Of a stretch of 64,000 nt of DNA, positions 1-11,633 are shown piece after piece. Both the position numbers and the translations under genes were made by a program. Source of the DNA: Auanema rhodensis (lineage: Eukaryota; Nematoda; Chromadorea; Rhabditida; Rhabditidae); contig OZ059895.1 in NCBI GenBank assembly GCA_964057225.1, positions 3,472,001 to 3,536,000 of the forward strand, read 5' to 3'. Under the pieces are notes generated by a model. The model worked only from the letters and a program-made list of their open reading frames with translations. It was not told the origin of the DNA and searched no databases. The stretch's first letter is position 1; each line of letters begins with the position of its first letter.

Positions 1-415
1 ATATTTTATGGGTGTACAAACAACAAGGTTCTTAATCAAAGTTTAGAAAACAAACTGAGTGAAAGTTGAAAAAATCTGAATTAAAATCTTTCCAACATAG
101 TGTTCAACATATGATATATTACTATCTTTACAAGATAGATACAAAAAAATTGGAATGTGGTCACATGTTCTGATGCTTTGAAGGGCATGTTTTACTAGCC
201 TACGTAGGAAAACATCCGTTCAAGCAACAGAACTTGGAAAGATCCATGTCTGATTAGTCGGTCAGTTCATTAATTAAGGGTAACCTGTGCTGCGTATAAT
301 TTATGGGTGCACAAAAATCAAAGTTCTTAATCAAAGTTTAAAAAACAAACTGAATAAAAGTTCGAAAATCTGAATTAAAATCTTTCCAACATAGTGTTCA
401 ACATATGATATATTA

Positions 416-432
416 CTATCTTTACAAGATAG
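416..432 (+). other. Small hairpin, 7-bp stem
   Basis: CTATCTT, loop TAC, AAGATAG forms a perfect 7-bp inverted repeat. It lies just downstream of the 85-bp block, so it is present in both long and short monomers. In most later L-C and L-R copies (for example in 36560-36853) AAGATAG becomes AAGAAAG, which breaks one pair. A structural role is inference. Confidence 0.6.
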
Positions 433-480
433 ATACAAAAAAATTGGAATGTGATCACATGTTCTGATGCTTTGAAGGGC

Positions 481-509
481 ATGTTTTACTAGCCTACGTA
501 GGAAAACAT
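481..509 (+). other. Imperfect inverted repeat around CCTACGTAGG
   Basis: ATGTTTT (481-487) pairs with AAAACAT (503-509). Between them is ACTAG (488-492), which would be a bulge, and the perfect 10-bp palindrome CCTACGTAGG (493-502). The element occurs in nearly every monomer of both lengths. The w variant (CCTTCGTAGG) breaks the inner palindrome but leaves the outer arms. It could extrude as a cruciform or serve as a dyad-symmetric binding site; neither is shown by sequence alone. Confidence 0.6.
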
Positions 510-595
510 CCATTCAAGCAACAGAACTAGGAAAGATCCATGTCTGATTAGTCGGTCAGTTCATTATTTAAGGGTAACCTGTGCTGCGTATAATT

Positions 596-804
596 TATGG
601 GTGTACAAAAATCAAAGTTTATTACTATCTTTACAAGATAGATACAAAAAAATTGGAATGTGATCACATGTTCTGATGCTTTGAAGGGCATGTTTTACTA
701 GCCTACGTAGGAAAACATCCATTCAAGCAACAGAACTAGGAAAGATCCATGTCTGATTAGTCGGTCAGTTCATTATTTAAGGTTAACCTGTGCTCCGTAT
801 AATT
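596..804 (+). repeat. Representative short monomer (S1, 209 bp)
   Basis: This is a long monomer lacking 85 bp. CAAAGTT is joined directly to TATTACTATC at 619/620, whereas in the long unit 85 bases (326-410 in the preceding copy) lie between them. I see no microhomology at the join. S1 copies keep GATACAAAA and are 209 bp. S2 copies carry GATTTCAAAA and are 210 bp. Some S1 copies lose one more G (CTTGAAAG) and are 208 bp. Confidence 0.95.
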
Positions 805-2818
805 TATGGGTGTACAAAAATCAAAGTTCTTAATCAAAGTTTAAAAAACAAACTGAATAAAAGTTAGAAAATCTGAATTAAAATCTTTCCAACATAGTGT
901 TCAACATATGATATATTACTATCTTTACAAGATAGATACAAAAAAATTGGAATGTGATCACATGTTCTGATGCTTTGAAGGGCATGTTTTACTAGCCTAC
1001 GTAGGAAAACATCCGTTCAAGCAACAGAACTTGGAAAGATCCATGTCTGATTAGTCGGTCAGTTCATTAATTAAGGGTAACCTGTGCTGCGTATAATTTA
1101 TGGGTGTACAAAAATCAAAGTTCTTAATCAAAGTTTAAAAAACAAACTGAATAAAAGTTCGTAAATCTGAATTAAAATCTTTCCAACATAGTGTTCAACA
1201 TATGATATATTACTATCTTTACAAGATAGATACAAAAAAATTGGAATGTGATCACATGTTCTGATGCTTTGAAGGGCATGTTTTACTAGCCTACGTAGGA
1301 AAACATCCATTCAAGCAACAGAACTAGGAAAGATCCATGTCTGATTAGTCGGTCAGTTCATTATTTAAGGGTAACCTGTGCTGCGTATAATTTATGGGTG
1401 TACAAAAGTCAAAGTTTATTACTATCTTTACAAGATAGATTTCAAAAAAATTGGAATGTGATCACATGTTCTGATGCTTTGAAGGGCATGTTTTACTAGC
1501 CTACGTAGGAAAACATCCATTCAAGCAACAGAACTAGGAAAGATCCATGTCTGATTAGTCGGTCAGTTCATTATTTAAGGGTAACCTGTGCTGCGTATAA
1601 TTTATGGGTGTACAAAAATCAAAGTTTATTACTATCTTTACAAGATAGATACAAAAAAATTGGAATGTGATCACATGTTCTGATGCTTTGAAGGGCATGT
1701 TTTACTAGCCTACGTAGGAAAACATCCGTTCAAGCAACAGAACTTGAAAGATCCATGTCTGATTAGTCGGTCAGTTCATTAATTAAGGGTAACCTGTGCT
1801 GCGTATAATTTATGGGTGTACAAAAATCAAAGTTCTTAATCAAAGTTTAAAAAACAAACTGAATAAAAGTTCGTAAATCTGAATTAAAATCTTTCCAACA
1901 TAGTGTTCAACATATGATATATTACTATCTTTACAAGATAGATACAAAAAAATTGGAATGTGATCACATGTTCTGATGCTTTGAAGGGCATGTTTTACTA
2001 GCCTACGTAGGAAAACATCCATTCAAGCAACAGAACTAGGAAAGATCCATGTCTGATTAGTCGGTCAGTTCATTATTTAAGGGTAACCTGTGCTGCGTAT
2101 AATTTATGGGTGTACAAAAATCAAAGTTTATTACTATCTTTACAAGATAGATTTCAAAAAAATTGGAATGTGATCACATGTTCTGATGCTTTGAAGGGCA
2201 TGTTTTACTAGCCTACGTAGGAAAACATCCATTCAAGCAACAGAACTAGGAAAGATCCATGTCTGATTAGTCGGTCAGTTCATTATTTAAGGGTAACCTG
2301 TGCTGCGTATAATTTATGGGTGTACAAAAATCAAAGTTTATTACTATCTTTACAAGATAGATTTCAAAAAAATTGGAATGTGATCACATGTTCTGATGCT
2401 TTGAAGGGCATGTTTTACTAGCCTACGTAGGAAAACATCTATTCAAGCAACAGAACTAGGAAAGATCCATGTCTGATTAGTCGGTCAGTTCATTATTTAA
2501 GGGTAACCTGTGCTGCGTATAATTTATGGGTGTACAAAAATCAAAGTTCTTAATCAAAGTTTAAAAAACAAACTGAATAAAAGTTAGAAAATCTGAATTA
2601 AAATCTTTCCAACATAGTGTTCAACATATGATATATTACTATCTTTACAAGATAGATACAAAAAAATTGGAATGTGATCACATGTTCTGATGCTTTGAAG
2701 GGCATGTTTTACTAGCCTACGTAGGAAAACATCCATTCAAGCAACAGAACTTGGGAAGATCCATGTCTGATTAGACGGTCAGTTCATTATTTAAGGGTAA
2801 CCTGTGCTGCGTATATTT

Positions 2819-5420
2819 TATGGGTGTACAAACAACAAGGTTCTTAATCAAAGTTTAGAAAACAAACTGAGTGAAAGTTGAAAAAATCTGAATTAAAATC
2901 TTTCCAACATAGTGTTCAACATATGATATATTACTATCTTTACAAGATAGATACAAAAAAATTGAAATGTGATCACATGGTCTGATGCTTTGAAGGGCAT
3001 GTTTTACTAGCCTACGTAGGAAAACATCCGTTCAAGCAACAGAACTTGGAAAGATCCATGTCTGATTAGTCGGTCAGTTCATTAATTAAGGGTAACCTGT
3101 GCTGCGTATAATTTATGGGTGTACAAAAATCAAAGTTCTTAATCAAAGTTTAAAAAACAAACTGAATAAAAGTTCGAAAATCTGAATTAAAATCTTTCCA
3201 ACATAGTGTTCAACATATGATATATTACTATCTTTACAAGATAGATACAAAAAAATTGGAATGTGATCACATGTTCTGATGCTTTGAAGGGCATGTTTTA
3301 CTAGCCTACGTAGGAAAACATCCATTCAAGCAACAGAACTAGGAAAGATCCATGTCTGATTAGTCGGTCAGTTCATTATTTAAGGGTAACCTGTGCTCCG
3401 TATAATTTATGGGTGTACAAAAATCAAAGTTTATTACTATCTTTACAAGATAGATACAAAAAAATTGGAATGTGATCACATGTTCTGATGCTTTGAAGGG
3501 CATGTTTTACTAGCCTACGTAGGAAAACATCCATTCAAGCAACAGAACTAGGAAAGATCCATGTCTGATTAGTCGGTCAGTTCATTATTTAAGGGTAACC
3601 TGTGCTCCGTATAATTTATGGGTGTACAAAAATCAAAGTTCTTAATCAAAGTTTAAAAAACAAACTGAATAAAAGTTAGAAAATCTGAATTAAAATCTTT
3701 CCAACATAGTGTTCAACATATGATATATTACTATCTTTACAAGATAGATACAAAAAAATTGGAATGTGATCACATGTTCTGATGCTTTGAAGGGCATGTT
3801 TTACTAGCCTACGTAGGAAAACATCCGTTCAAGCAACAGAACTTGGAAAGATCCATGTCTGATTAGTCGGTCAGTTCATTAATTAAGGGTAACCTGTGCT
3901 GCGTATAATTTATGGGTGTACAAAAATCAAAGTTCTTAATCAAAGTTTAAAAAACAAACTGAATAAAAGTTCGTAAATCTGAATTAAAATCTTTCCAACA
4001 TAGTGTTCAACATATGATATATTACTATCTTTACAAGATAGATACAAAAAAATTGGAATGTGATCACATGTTCTGATGCTTTGAAGGGCATGTTTTACTA
4101 GCCTACGTAGGAAAACATCCATTCAAGCAACAGAACTAGGAAAGATCCATGTCTGATTAGTCGGTCAGTTCATTATTTAAGGGTAACCTGTGCTGCGTAT
4201 AATTTATGGGTGTACAAAAATCAAAGTTTATTACTATCTTTACAAGATAGATACAAAAAAATTGGAATGTGATCACATGTTCTGATGCTTTGAAGGGCAT
4301 GTTTTACTAGCCTACGTAGGAAAACATCCGTTCAAGCAACAGAACTTGAAAGATCCATGTCTGATTAGTCGGTCAGTTCATTATTTAAGGGTAACCTGTG
4401 CTGCGTATAATTTATGGGTGTACAAAAATCAAAGTTCTTAATCAAAGTTTAAAAAACAAACTGAATAAAAGTTAGAAAATCTGAATTAAAATCTTTCCAA
4501 CATAGTGTTCAACATATGATATATTACTATCTTTACAAGATAGATACAAAAAAATTGGAATGTGATCACATGTTCTGATGCTTTGAAGGGCATGTTTTAC
4601 TAGCCTACGTAGGAAAACATCCATTCAAGCAACAGAACTAGGAAAGATCCATGTCTGATTAGTCGGTCAGTTCATTATTTAAGGGTAACCTGTGCTGCGT
4701 ATAATTTATGGGTGTACAAAAATCAAAGTTTATTACTATCTTTACAAGATAGATTTCAAAAAAATTGGAATGTGATCACATGTTCTGATGCTTTGAAGGG
4801 CATGTTTTACTAGCCTACGTAGGAAAACATCCATTCAAGCAACAGAACTAGGAAAGATCCATGTCTGATTAGTCGGTCAGTTCATTATTTAAGGGTAAAC
4901 TGTGCTGCGTATAATTTATGGGTGTACAAAAATCAAAGTTTATTACTATCTTTACAAGATAGATTTCAAAAAAATTGGAATGTGATCACATGTTCTGATG
5001 CTTTGAAGGGCATGTTTTACTAGCCTACGTAGGAAAACATCCATTCAAGCAACAGAACTAGGAAAGATCCATGTCTGATTAGTCGGTCAGTTCATTATTT
5101 AAGGGTAACCTGTGCTGCGTATAATTTATGGGTGTACAAAAATCAAAGTTCTTAATCAAAGTTTAAAAAACAAACTGAATAAAAGTTAGAAAATCTGAAT
5201 TAAAATCTTTCCAACATAGTGTTCAACATATGATATATTACTATCTTTACAAGATAGATACAAAAAAATTGGAATGTGATCACATGTTCTGATGCTTTGA
5301 AGGGCATGTTTTACTAGCCTACGTAGGAAAACATCCATTCAAGCAACAGAACTTGGGAAGATCCATGTCTGATTAGACGGTCAGTTCATTATTTAAGGGT
5401 AACCTGTGCTGCGTATATTT
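2819..5420 (+). repeat. HOR block 2: 10-mer G C S1 A T S1 A S2 S2 A* (2602 bp)
   Basis: Starts: 2819, 3114, 3408, 3617, 3911, 4205, 4413, 4707, 4917, 5127. Private markers are CATGGTCTG in L-G, TGCTCCG at the ends of the L-C and the first S1, CTTGAAAG in the second S1, and GGGTAAACTG at the end of the first S2. All recur in block 4 at the same relative positions, so these two are recent copies of one unit. Confidence 0.9.
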
Positions 5421-7226
5421 TATGGGTGTACAAACAACAAGGTTCTTAATCAAAGTTTAGAAAACAAACTGAGTGAAAGTTGAAAAAATCTGAATTAAAA
5501 TCTTTCCAACATAGTGTTCAACATATGATATATTACTATCTTTACAAGATAGATACAAAAAAATTGAAATGTGATCACATGTTCTGATGCTTTGAAGGGC
5601 ATGTTTTACTAGCCTACGTAGGAAAACATCCGTTCAAGCAACAGAACTTGGAAAGATCCATGTCTGATTAGTCGGTCAGTTCATTAATTAAGGGTAACCT
5701 GTGCTGCGTATAATTTATGGGTGTACAAAAATCAAAGTTCTTAATCAAAGTTTAAAAAACAAACTGAATAAAAGTTCGTAAATCTGAATTAAAATCTTTC
5801 CAACATAGTGTTCAACATATGATATATTACTATCTTTACAAGATAGATACAAAAAAATTGGAATGTGATCACATGTTCTGATGCTTTGAAGGGCATGTTT
5901 TACTAGCCTACGTAGGAAAACATCCATTCAAGCAACAGAACTAGGAAAGATCCATGTCTGATTAGTCGGTCAGTTCATTATTTAAGGGTAACCTGTGCTG
6001 CGTATAATTTATGGGTGTACAAAAGTCAAAGTTTATTACTATCTTTACAAGATAGATTTCAAAAAAATTGGAATGTGATCACATGTTCTGATGCTTTGAA
6101 GGGCATGTTTTACTAGCCTACGTAGGAAAACATCCATTCAAGCAACAGAACTAGGAAAGATCCATGTCTGATTAGTCGGTCAGTTCATTATTTAAGGGTA
6201 ACCTGTGCTGCGTATAATTTATGGGTGTACAAAAATCAAAGTTTATTACTATCTTTACAAGATAGATACAAAAAAATTGGAATGTGATCACATGTTCTGA
6301 TGCTTTGAAGGGCATGTTTTACTAGCCTACGTAGGAAAACATCCGTTCAAGCAACAGAACTTGAAAGATCCATGTCTGATTAGTCGGTCAGTTCATTATT
6401 TAAGGGTAACCTGTGCTGCGTATAATTTATGGGTGTACAAAAATCAAAGTTCTTAATCAAAGTTTAAAAAACAAACTGAATAAAAGTTCGTAAATCTGAA
6501 TTAAAATCTTTCCAACATAGTGTTCAACATATGATATATTACTATCTTTACAAGATAGATTTCAAAAAAATTGGAATGTGATCACATGTTCTGATGCTTT
6601 GAAGGGCATGTTTTACTAGCCTACGTAGGAAAACATCCATTCAAGCAACAGAACTAGGAAAGATCCATGTCTGATTAGTCGGTCAGTTCATTATTTAAGG
6701 GTAACCTGTGCTGCGTATAATTTATGGGTGTACAAAAATCAAAGTTTATTACTATCTTTACAAGATAGATTTCAAAAAAATTGGAATGTGATCACATGTT
6801 CTGATGCTTTGAAGGGCATGTTTTACTAGCCTACGTAGGAAAACATCTATTCAAGCAACAGAACTAGGAAAGATCCATGTCTGATTAGTCGGTCAGTTCA
6901 TTATTTAAGGGTAACCTGTGCTGCGTATAATTTATGGGTGTACAAAAATCAAAGTTCTTAATCAAAGTTTAAAAAACAAACTGAATAAAAGTTAGAAAAT
7001 CTGAATTAAAATCTTTCCAACATAGTGTTCAACATATGATATATTACTATCTTTACAAGATAGATACAAAAAAATTGGAATGTGATCACATGTTCTGATG
7101 CTTTGAAGGGCATGTTTTACTAGCCTACGTAGGAAAACATCCATTCAAGCAACAGAACTTGGGAAGATCCATGTCTGATTAGACGGTCAGTTCATTATTT
7201 AAGGGTAACCTGTGCTGCGTATATTT
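5421..7226 (+). repeat. HOR block 3: 7-mer G T S2 S1 T' S2 A* (1806 bp)
   Basis: Starts: 5421, 5716, 6010, 6220, 6428, 6723, 6933. The first S2 carries CAAAAGTCAAAG. T' at 6428 is a long monomer with the short-type GATTTCAAAA. Together with block 2 it makes a 4408-bp compound unit that recurs as blocks 4+5. Confidence 0.9.
6428..6722 (+). repeat. Recombinant monomer: L-T front, S2 back (295 bp)
   Basis: The upstream part has the L-T signature GTTCGTAAATCTG and keeps the 85-bp block. Downstream of the hairpin it has GATTTCAAAA, otherwise an S2 hallmark. I found no other long monomer with this. The next monomer (6723) carries CATCTATTC, the marker of the second S2 in block 1. T S2 S2 (as at 1811-2524) losing about 209 bp by crossover between the T and the first S2 explains the structure exactly. 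Confidence 0.8.
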
Positions 7227-9828
7227 TATGGGTGTACAAACAACAAGGTTCTTAATCAAAGTTTAGAAAACAAACTGAGTGAAAGTTGAAAAAATCTGAA
7301 TTAAAATCTTTCCAACATAGTGTTCAACATATGATATATTACTATCTTTACAAGATAGATACAAAAAAATTGAAATGTGATCACATGGTCTGATGCTTTG
7401 AAGGGCATGTTTTACTAGCCTACGTAGGAAAACATCCGTTCAAGCAACAGAACTTGGAAAGATCCATGTCTGATTAGTCGGTCAGTTCATTAATTAAGGG
7501 TAACCTGTGCTGCGTATAATTTATGGGTGTACAAAAATCAAAGTTCTTAATCAAAGTTTAAAAAACAAACTGAATAAAAGTTCGAAAATCTGAATTAAAA
7601 TCTTTCCAACATAGTGTTCAACATATGATATATTACTATCTTTACAAGATAGATACAAAAAAATTGGAATGTGATCACATGTTCTGATGCTTTGAAGGGC
7701 ATGTTTTACTAGCCTACGTAGGAAAACATCCATTCAAGCAACAGAACTAGGAAAGATCCATGTCTGATTAGTCGGTCAGTTCATTATTTAAGGGTAACCT
7801 GTGCTCCGTATAATTTATGGGTGTACAAAAATCAAAGTTTATTACTATCTTTACAAGATAGATACAAAAAAATTGGAATGTGATCACATGTTCTGATGCT
7901 TTGAAGGGCATGTTTTACTAGCCTACGTAGGAAAACATCCATTCAAGCAACAGAACTAGGAAAGATCCATGTCTGATTAGTCGGTCAGTTCATTATTTAA
8001 GGGTAACCTGTGCTCCGTATAATTTATGGGTGTACAAAAATCAAAGTTCTTAATCAAAGTTTAAAAAACAAACTGAATAAAAGTTAGAAAATCTGAATTA
8101 AAATCTTTCCAACATAGTGTTCAACATATGATATATTACTATCTTTACAAGATAGATACAAAAAAATTGGAATGTGATCACATGTTCTGATGCTTTGAAG
8201 GGCATGTTTTACTAGCCTACGTAGGAAAACATCCGTTCAAGCAACAGAACTTGGAAAGATCCATGTCTGATTAGTCGGTCAGTTCATTAATTAAGGGTAA
8301 CCTGTGCTGCGTATAATTTATGGGTGTACAAAAATCAAAGTTCTTAATCAAAGTTTAAAAAACAAACTGAATAAAAGTTCGTAAATCTGAATTAAAATCT
8401 TTCCAACATAGTGTTCAACATATGATATATTACTATCTTTACAAGATAGATACAAAAAAATTGGAATGTGATCACATGTTCTGATGCTTTGAAGGGCATG
8501 TTTTACTAGCCTACGTAGGAAAACATCCATTCAAGCAACAGAACTAGGAAAGATCCATGTCTGATTAGTCGGTCAGTTCATTATTTAAGGGTAACCTGTG
8601 CTGCGTATAATTTATGGGTGTACAAAAATCAAAGTTTATTACTATCTTTACAAGATAGATACAAAAAAATTGGAATGTGATCACATGTTCTGATGCTTTG
8701 AAGGGCATGTTTTACTAGCCTACGTAGGAAAACATCCGTTCAAGCAACAGAACTTGAAAGATCCATGTCTGATTAGTCGGTCAGTTCATTATTTAAGGGT
8801 AACCTGTGCTGCGTATAATTTATGGGTGTACAAAAATCAAAGTTCTTAATCAAAGTTTAAAAAACAAACTGAATAAAAGTTAGAAAATCTGAATTAAAAT
8901 CTTTCCAACATAGTGTTCAACATATGATATATTACTATCTTTACAAGATAGATACAAAAAAATTGGAATGTGATCACATGTTCTGATGCTTTGAAGGGCA
9001 TGTTTTACTAGCCTACGTAGGAAAACATCCATTCAAGCAACAGAACTAGGAAAGATCCATGTCTGATTAGTCGGTCAGTTCATTATTTAAGGGTAACCTG
9101 TGCTGCGTATAATTTATGGGTGTACAAAAATCAAAGTTTATTACTATCTTTACAAGATAGATTTCAAAAAAATTGGAATGTGATCACATGTTCTGATGCT
9201 TTGAAGGGCATGTTTTACTAGCCTACGTAGGAAAACATCCATTCAAGCAACAGAACTAGGAAAGATCCATGTCTGATTAGTCGGTCAGTTCATTATTTAA
9301 GGGTAAACTGTGCTGCGTATAATTTATGGGTGTACAAAAATCAAAGTTTATTACTATCTTTACAAGATAGATTTCAAAAAAATTGGAATGTGATCACATG
9401 TTCTGATGCTTTGAAGGGCATGTTTTACTAGCCTACGTAGGAAAACATCCATTCAAGCAACAGAACTAGGAAAGATCCATGTCTGATTAGTCGGTCAGTT
9501 CATTATTTAAGGGTAACCTGTGCTGCGTATAATTTATGGGTGTACAAAAATCAAAGTTCTTAATCAAAGTTTAAAAAACAAACTGAATAAAAGTTAGAAA
9601 ATCTGAATTAAAATCTTTCCAACATAGTGTTCAACATATGATATATTACTATCTTTACAAGATAGATACAAAAAAATTGGAATGTGATCACATGTTCTGA
9701 TGCTTTGAAGGGCATGTTTTACTAGCCTACGTAGGAAAACATCCATTCAAGCAACAGAACTTGGGAAGATCCATGTCTGATTAGACGGTCAGTTCATTAT
9801 TTAAGGGTTACCTGTGCTGCGTATATTT
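7227..9828 (+). repeat. HOR block 4: second copy of the 2602-bp 10-mer
   Basis: Starts: 7227, 7522, 7816, 8025, 8319, 8613, 8821, 9115, 9325, 9535. Length and monomer order equal block 2. The shared markers are CATGGTCTG, two TGCTCCG, CTTGAAAG and GGGTAAACTG. One difference is GGGTTACCTG at the end of the final L-A*. Confidence 0.9.
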
Positions 9829-11633
9829 TATGGGTGTACAAACAACAAGGTTCTTAATCAAAGTTTAGAAAACAAACTGAGTGAAAGTTGAAAAAATCTG
9901 AATTAAAATCTTTCCAACATAGTGTTCAACATATGATATATTACTATCTTTACAAGATAGATACAAAAAAATTGAAATGTGATCACATGTTCTGATGCTT
10001 TGAAGGGCATGTTTTACTAGCCTACGTAGGAAAACATCCGTTCAAGCAACAGAACTTGGAAAGATCCATGTCTGATTAGTCGGTCAGTTCATTAATTAAG
10101 GGTAACCTGTGCTGCGTATAATTTATGGGTGTACAAAAATCAAAGTTCTTAATCAAAGTTTAAAAAACAAACTGAATAAAAGTTCGTAAATCTGAATTAA
10201 AATCTTTCCAACATAGTGTTCAACATATGATATATTACTATCTTTACAAGATAGATACAAAAAAATTGGAATGTGATCACATGTTCTGATGCTTTGAAGG
10301 GCATGTTTTACTAGCCTACGTAGGAAAACATCCATTCAAGCAACAGAACTAGGAAAGATCCATGTCTGATTAGTCGGTCAGTTCATTATTTAAGGGTAAC
10401 CTGTGCTGCGTATAATTTATGGGTGTACAAAAGTCAAAGTTTATTACTATCTTTACAAGATAGATTTCAAAAAAATTGGAATGTGATCACATGTTCTGAT
10501 GCTTTGAAGGGCATGTTTTACTAGCCTACGTAGGAAAACATCCATTCAAGCAACAGAACTAGGAAAGATCCATGTCTGATTAGTCGGTCAGTTCATTATT
10601 TAAGGGTAACCTGTGCTGCGTATAATTTATGGGTGTACAAAAATCAAAGTTTATTACTATCTTTACAAGATAGATACAAAAAAATTGGAATGTGATCACA
10701 TGTTCTGATGCTTTGAAGGGCATGTTTTACTAGCCTACGTAGGAAAACATCCGTTCAAGCAACAGAACTTGAAAGATCCATGTCTGATTAGTCGGTCAGT
10801 TCATTATTTAAGGGTAACCTGTGCTGCGTATAATTTATGGGTGTACAAAAATCAAAGTTCTTAATCAAAGTTTAAAAAACAAACTGAATAAAAGTTCGTA
10901 AATCTGAATTAAAATCTTTCCAACATAGTGTTCAACATATGATATATTACTATCTTTACAAGATAGATACAAAAAAATTGGAATGTGATCACATGTTCTG
11001 ATGCTTTGAAGGGCATGTTTTACTAGCCTACGTAGGAAAACATCCATTCAAGCAACAGAACTAGGAAAGATCCATGTCTGATTAGTCGGTCAGTTCATTA
11101 TTTAAGGGTAACCTGTGCTGCGTATAATTTATGGGTGTACAAAAATCAAAGTTTATTACTATCTTTACAAGATAGATTTCAAAAAAATTGGAATGTGATC
11201 ACATGTTCTGATGCTTTGAAGGGCATGTTTTACTAGCCTACGTAGGAAAACATCCATTCAAGCAACAGAACTAGGAAAGATCCATGTCTGATTAGTCGGT
11301 CAGTTCATTATTTAAGGGTAACCTGTGCTGCGTATAATTTATGGGTGTACAAAAATCAAAGTTCTTAATCAAAGTTTAAAAAACAAACTGAACAAAAGTT
11401 AGAAAATCTGAATTAAAATCTTTCCAACATAGTGTTCAACATATGATATATTACTATCTTTACAAGATAGATACAAAAAAATTGGAATGTGATCACATGT
11501 TCTGATGCTTTGAAGGGCATGTTTTACTAGCCTACGTAGGAAAACATCCATTCAAGCAACAGAACTTGGGAAGATCCATGTCTGATTAGACGGTCAGTTC
11601 ATTATTTAAGGGTAACCTGTGCTGCGTATATTT
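9829..11633 (+). repeat. HOR block 5: 7-mer G T S2 S1 T S2 A* (1805 bp)
   Basis: Starts: 9829, 10124, 10418, 10628, 10836, 11130, 11340. Same order as block 3, but the second L-T has ordinary GATACAAAA, its S2 has CATCCATTC, and its L-A* has CTGAACAAAAG instead of CTGAATAAAAG. The last marker is shared with blocks 6-8, which makes blocks 5-8 a subfamily. Confidence 0.9.

Larger units (their letters stand above)
302..595 (+). repeat. Representative long monomer (L-C, 294 bp)
   Basis: A full long unit from TATGGG to the next TATGGG. In order it holds: a start GGGTGCACAAAAATCAAAG (most copies read GTGTAC), a doubled ATCAAAG at about 317-342, an A-rich segment with the class-diagnostic GTTCGAAAATCTG, a NdeI-like CATATG, a small hairpin at 416-432, an A7 run, the palindrome TGATCA, the conserved CCTACGTAGG inverted repeat, and a GC-richer tail TCGGTCAG ... 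GGGTAACCTGTGCTGCG. Bases 326-410 are the 85-bp block missing from short monomers. Confidence 0.95.
1..2818 (+). repeat. HOR block 1: G C S1 A T S2 S1 T S2 S2 A* (2812 bp)
   Basis: Monomer starts: 7, 302, 596, 805, 1099, 1393, 1603, 1811, 2105, 2315, 2525. The first six bases belong to the preceding monomer, whose TATATTTTA end shows it was an L-A*. The L-G copy is atypical: it has GGAATGTGGTCACATG like L-B, where other L-G copies in the first domain have GAAATGTGATCACATG. The first half matches block 2. The tail T S2 S2 A* has CATCTATTC in its second S2, a marker also seen in block 3. Confidence 0.9.

Noticed and set aside
284-305. TATAAT-like and TATA-like boxes at each monomer boundary (GCGTATAATTTATGG)
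   Set aside because: They recur in an AT-rich satellite with no gene downstream and no matching upstream element.
331-513. A 60-codon open reading frame on the minus strand, recurring in 55 long monomers (L-C, L-T, L-R types)
   Set aside because: It is a by-product of the repeat. L-A monomers have an in-frame stop (GTTAG read in reverse gives TAA), CCGTTC monomers lose the ATG, and short monomers delete part of it. No family similarity, promoter context or selection on codons is evident.
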